Shown piece by piece: positions 63,937-64,000 of a DNA stretch of 64,000 nt. Source of the DNA: Paraflavisolibacter caeni (lineage in GTDB: Bacteria > Bacteroidota > Bacteroidia > Chitinophagales > Chitinophagaceae); the NCBI RefSeq assembly GCF_025628885.1, contig NZ_JAOTIF010000007.1, positions 161,395 through 225,394 on the forward strand, written 5' to 3'. The notes under the pieces were generated by a model that saw only the letters and a program-made list of their open reading frames with translations, did no database searches and was not told the origin of the DNA. Position 1 is the stretch's first letter, and each line of letters begins with the position of its first letter. The translations under genes were made by a program, and so were the position numbers.

Positions 63937-64000
63937 ATGTCACAACAAACGCGCTGGTCCCAATTTGGGGTGCTGATTTCGGTGTTCTTCTTCTGGGGCT
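63937..64000 (+). CDS. Start of an MFS sugar transporter (FHS/FucP-like), cut by window end
   Basis: Only 21 codons are visible: MSQQTRWSQFGVLISVFFFWG. A short polar head followed by a first membrane helix that ends FFFWG is the start pattern of the FHS-type sugar:proton symporters (FucP/glucose-galactose transporter). As the gene directly after the GH5, it would import the glucose or short oligosaccharides released in the periplasm. The family call rests on few residues. Confidence 0.5.
   Translation, partial: MSQQTRWSQFGVLISVFFFWG

Overview
The window looks like a chromosomal segment of a Bacteroidota bacterium, most likely family Chitinophagaceae (Chitinophaga/Niastella type; the family is my inference). 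The reasons are five SusC/SusD-type proteins pairs' worth of outer-membrane uptake genes (four complete SusC/SusD pairs), an ECF sigma/FecR/TonB-transducer set, many secreted lipoproteins, and several promoters that fit the Bacteroidota -7 element TAnnTTTG. Almost all genes are on the + strand. I found no rRNA, tRNA, CRISPR array or intact mobile element.

Layout. (1) 1-4809: tail of a protocatechuate (beta-ketoadipate) operon in the order pcaH (5' end outside the window), pcaG, a fused pcaI-pcaJ CoA-transferase, pcaF, pcaB; the first genes overlap by a few bases. (2) 4810-5506: gene-poor spacer with a decayed serine-recombinase fragment on the - strand. (3) 5507-32517: a large pectin-type polysaccharide utilisation region. 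It holds SusC/SusD pair 1, a GH67N-like protein, a right-handed beta-helix protein, an ECF sigma/anti-sigma pair driving SusC/SusD pair 2 with two accessory surface lipoproteins, an unrecognised alpha-toroid protein, a GH105 unsaturated rhamnogalacturonyl hydrolase, a GH43 arabinanase-like lipoprotein, a gene remnant, and a GH95-like protein. (4) 32726-39377: TetR regulator and a three-gene RND efflux operon. (5) 39535-40934: universal stress protein and a small unknown protein. (6) 41155-64000: a GntR-type regulator followed by a beta-glucan utilisation locus with two SusC/SusD pairs in tandem, a surface glycan-binding lipoprotein, GH3, two GH30, a GH55-like protein fused to a beta-propeller, GH5-CBM6, and the start of an MFS sugar transporter.

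How they work together. The pca genes convert protocatechuate to acetyl-CoA and succinyl-CoA. The first PUL appears aimed at pectin (rhamnogalacturonan and arabinan decorations): surface enzymes cut, SusCD imports, GH105 and GH95/GH43-type enzymes finish. The second PUL fits beta-1,3/1,6-glucan of fungal walls or laminarin: endo beta-1,6 (GH30), exo beta-1,3 (GH55, GH5), beta-glucosidase (GH3), then MFS uptake of the sugar.

The most interesting non-coding signals are direct repeats with an exact 21-bp period in front of three PUL units, two of which share a core (WACTTNTTNNTGWA), and a duplicated promoter/leader element at 15263 and 25082. The least explained coding regions are the alpha-toroid protein at 25211, the GH67N-like protein at 10866 and the GH55-like/SMP-30 fusion at 58974.
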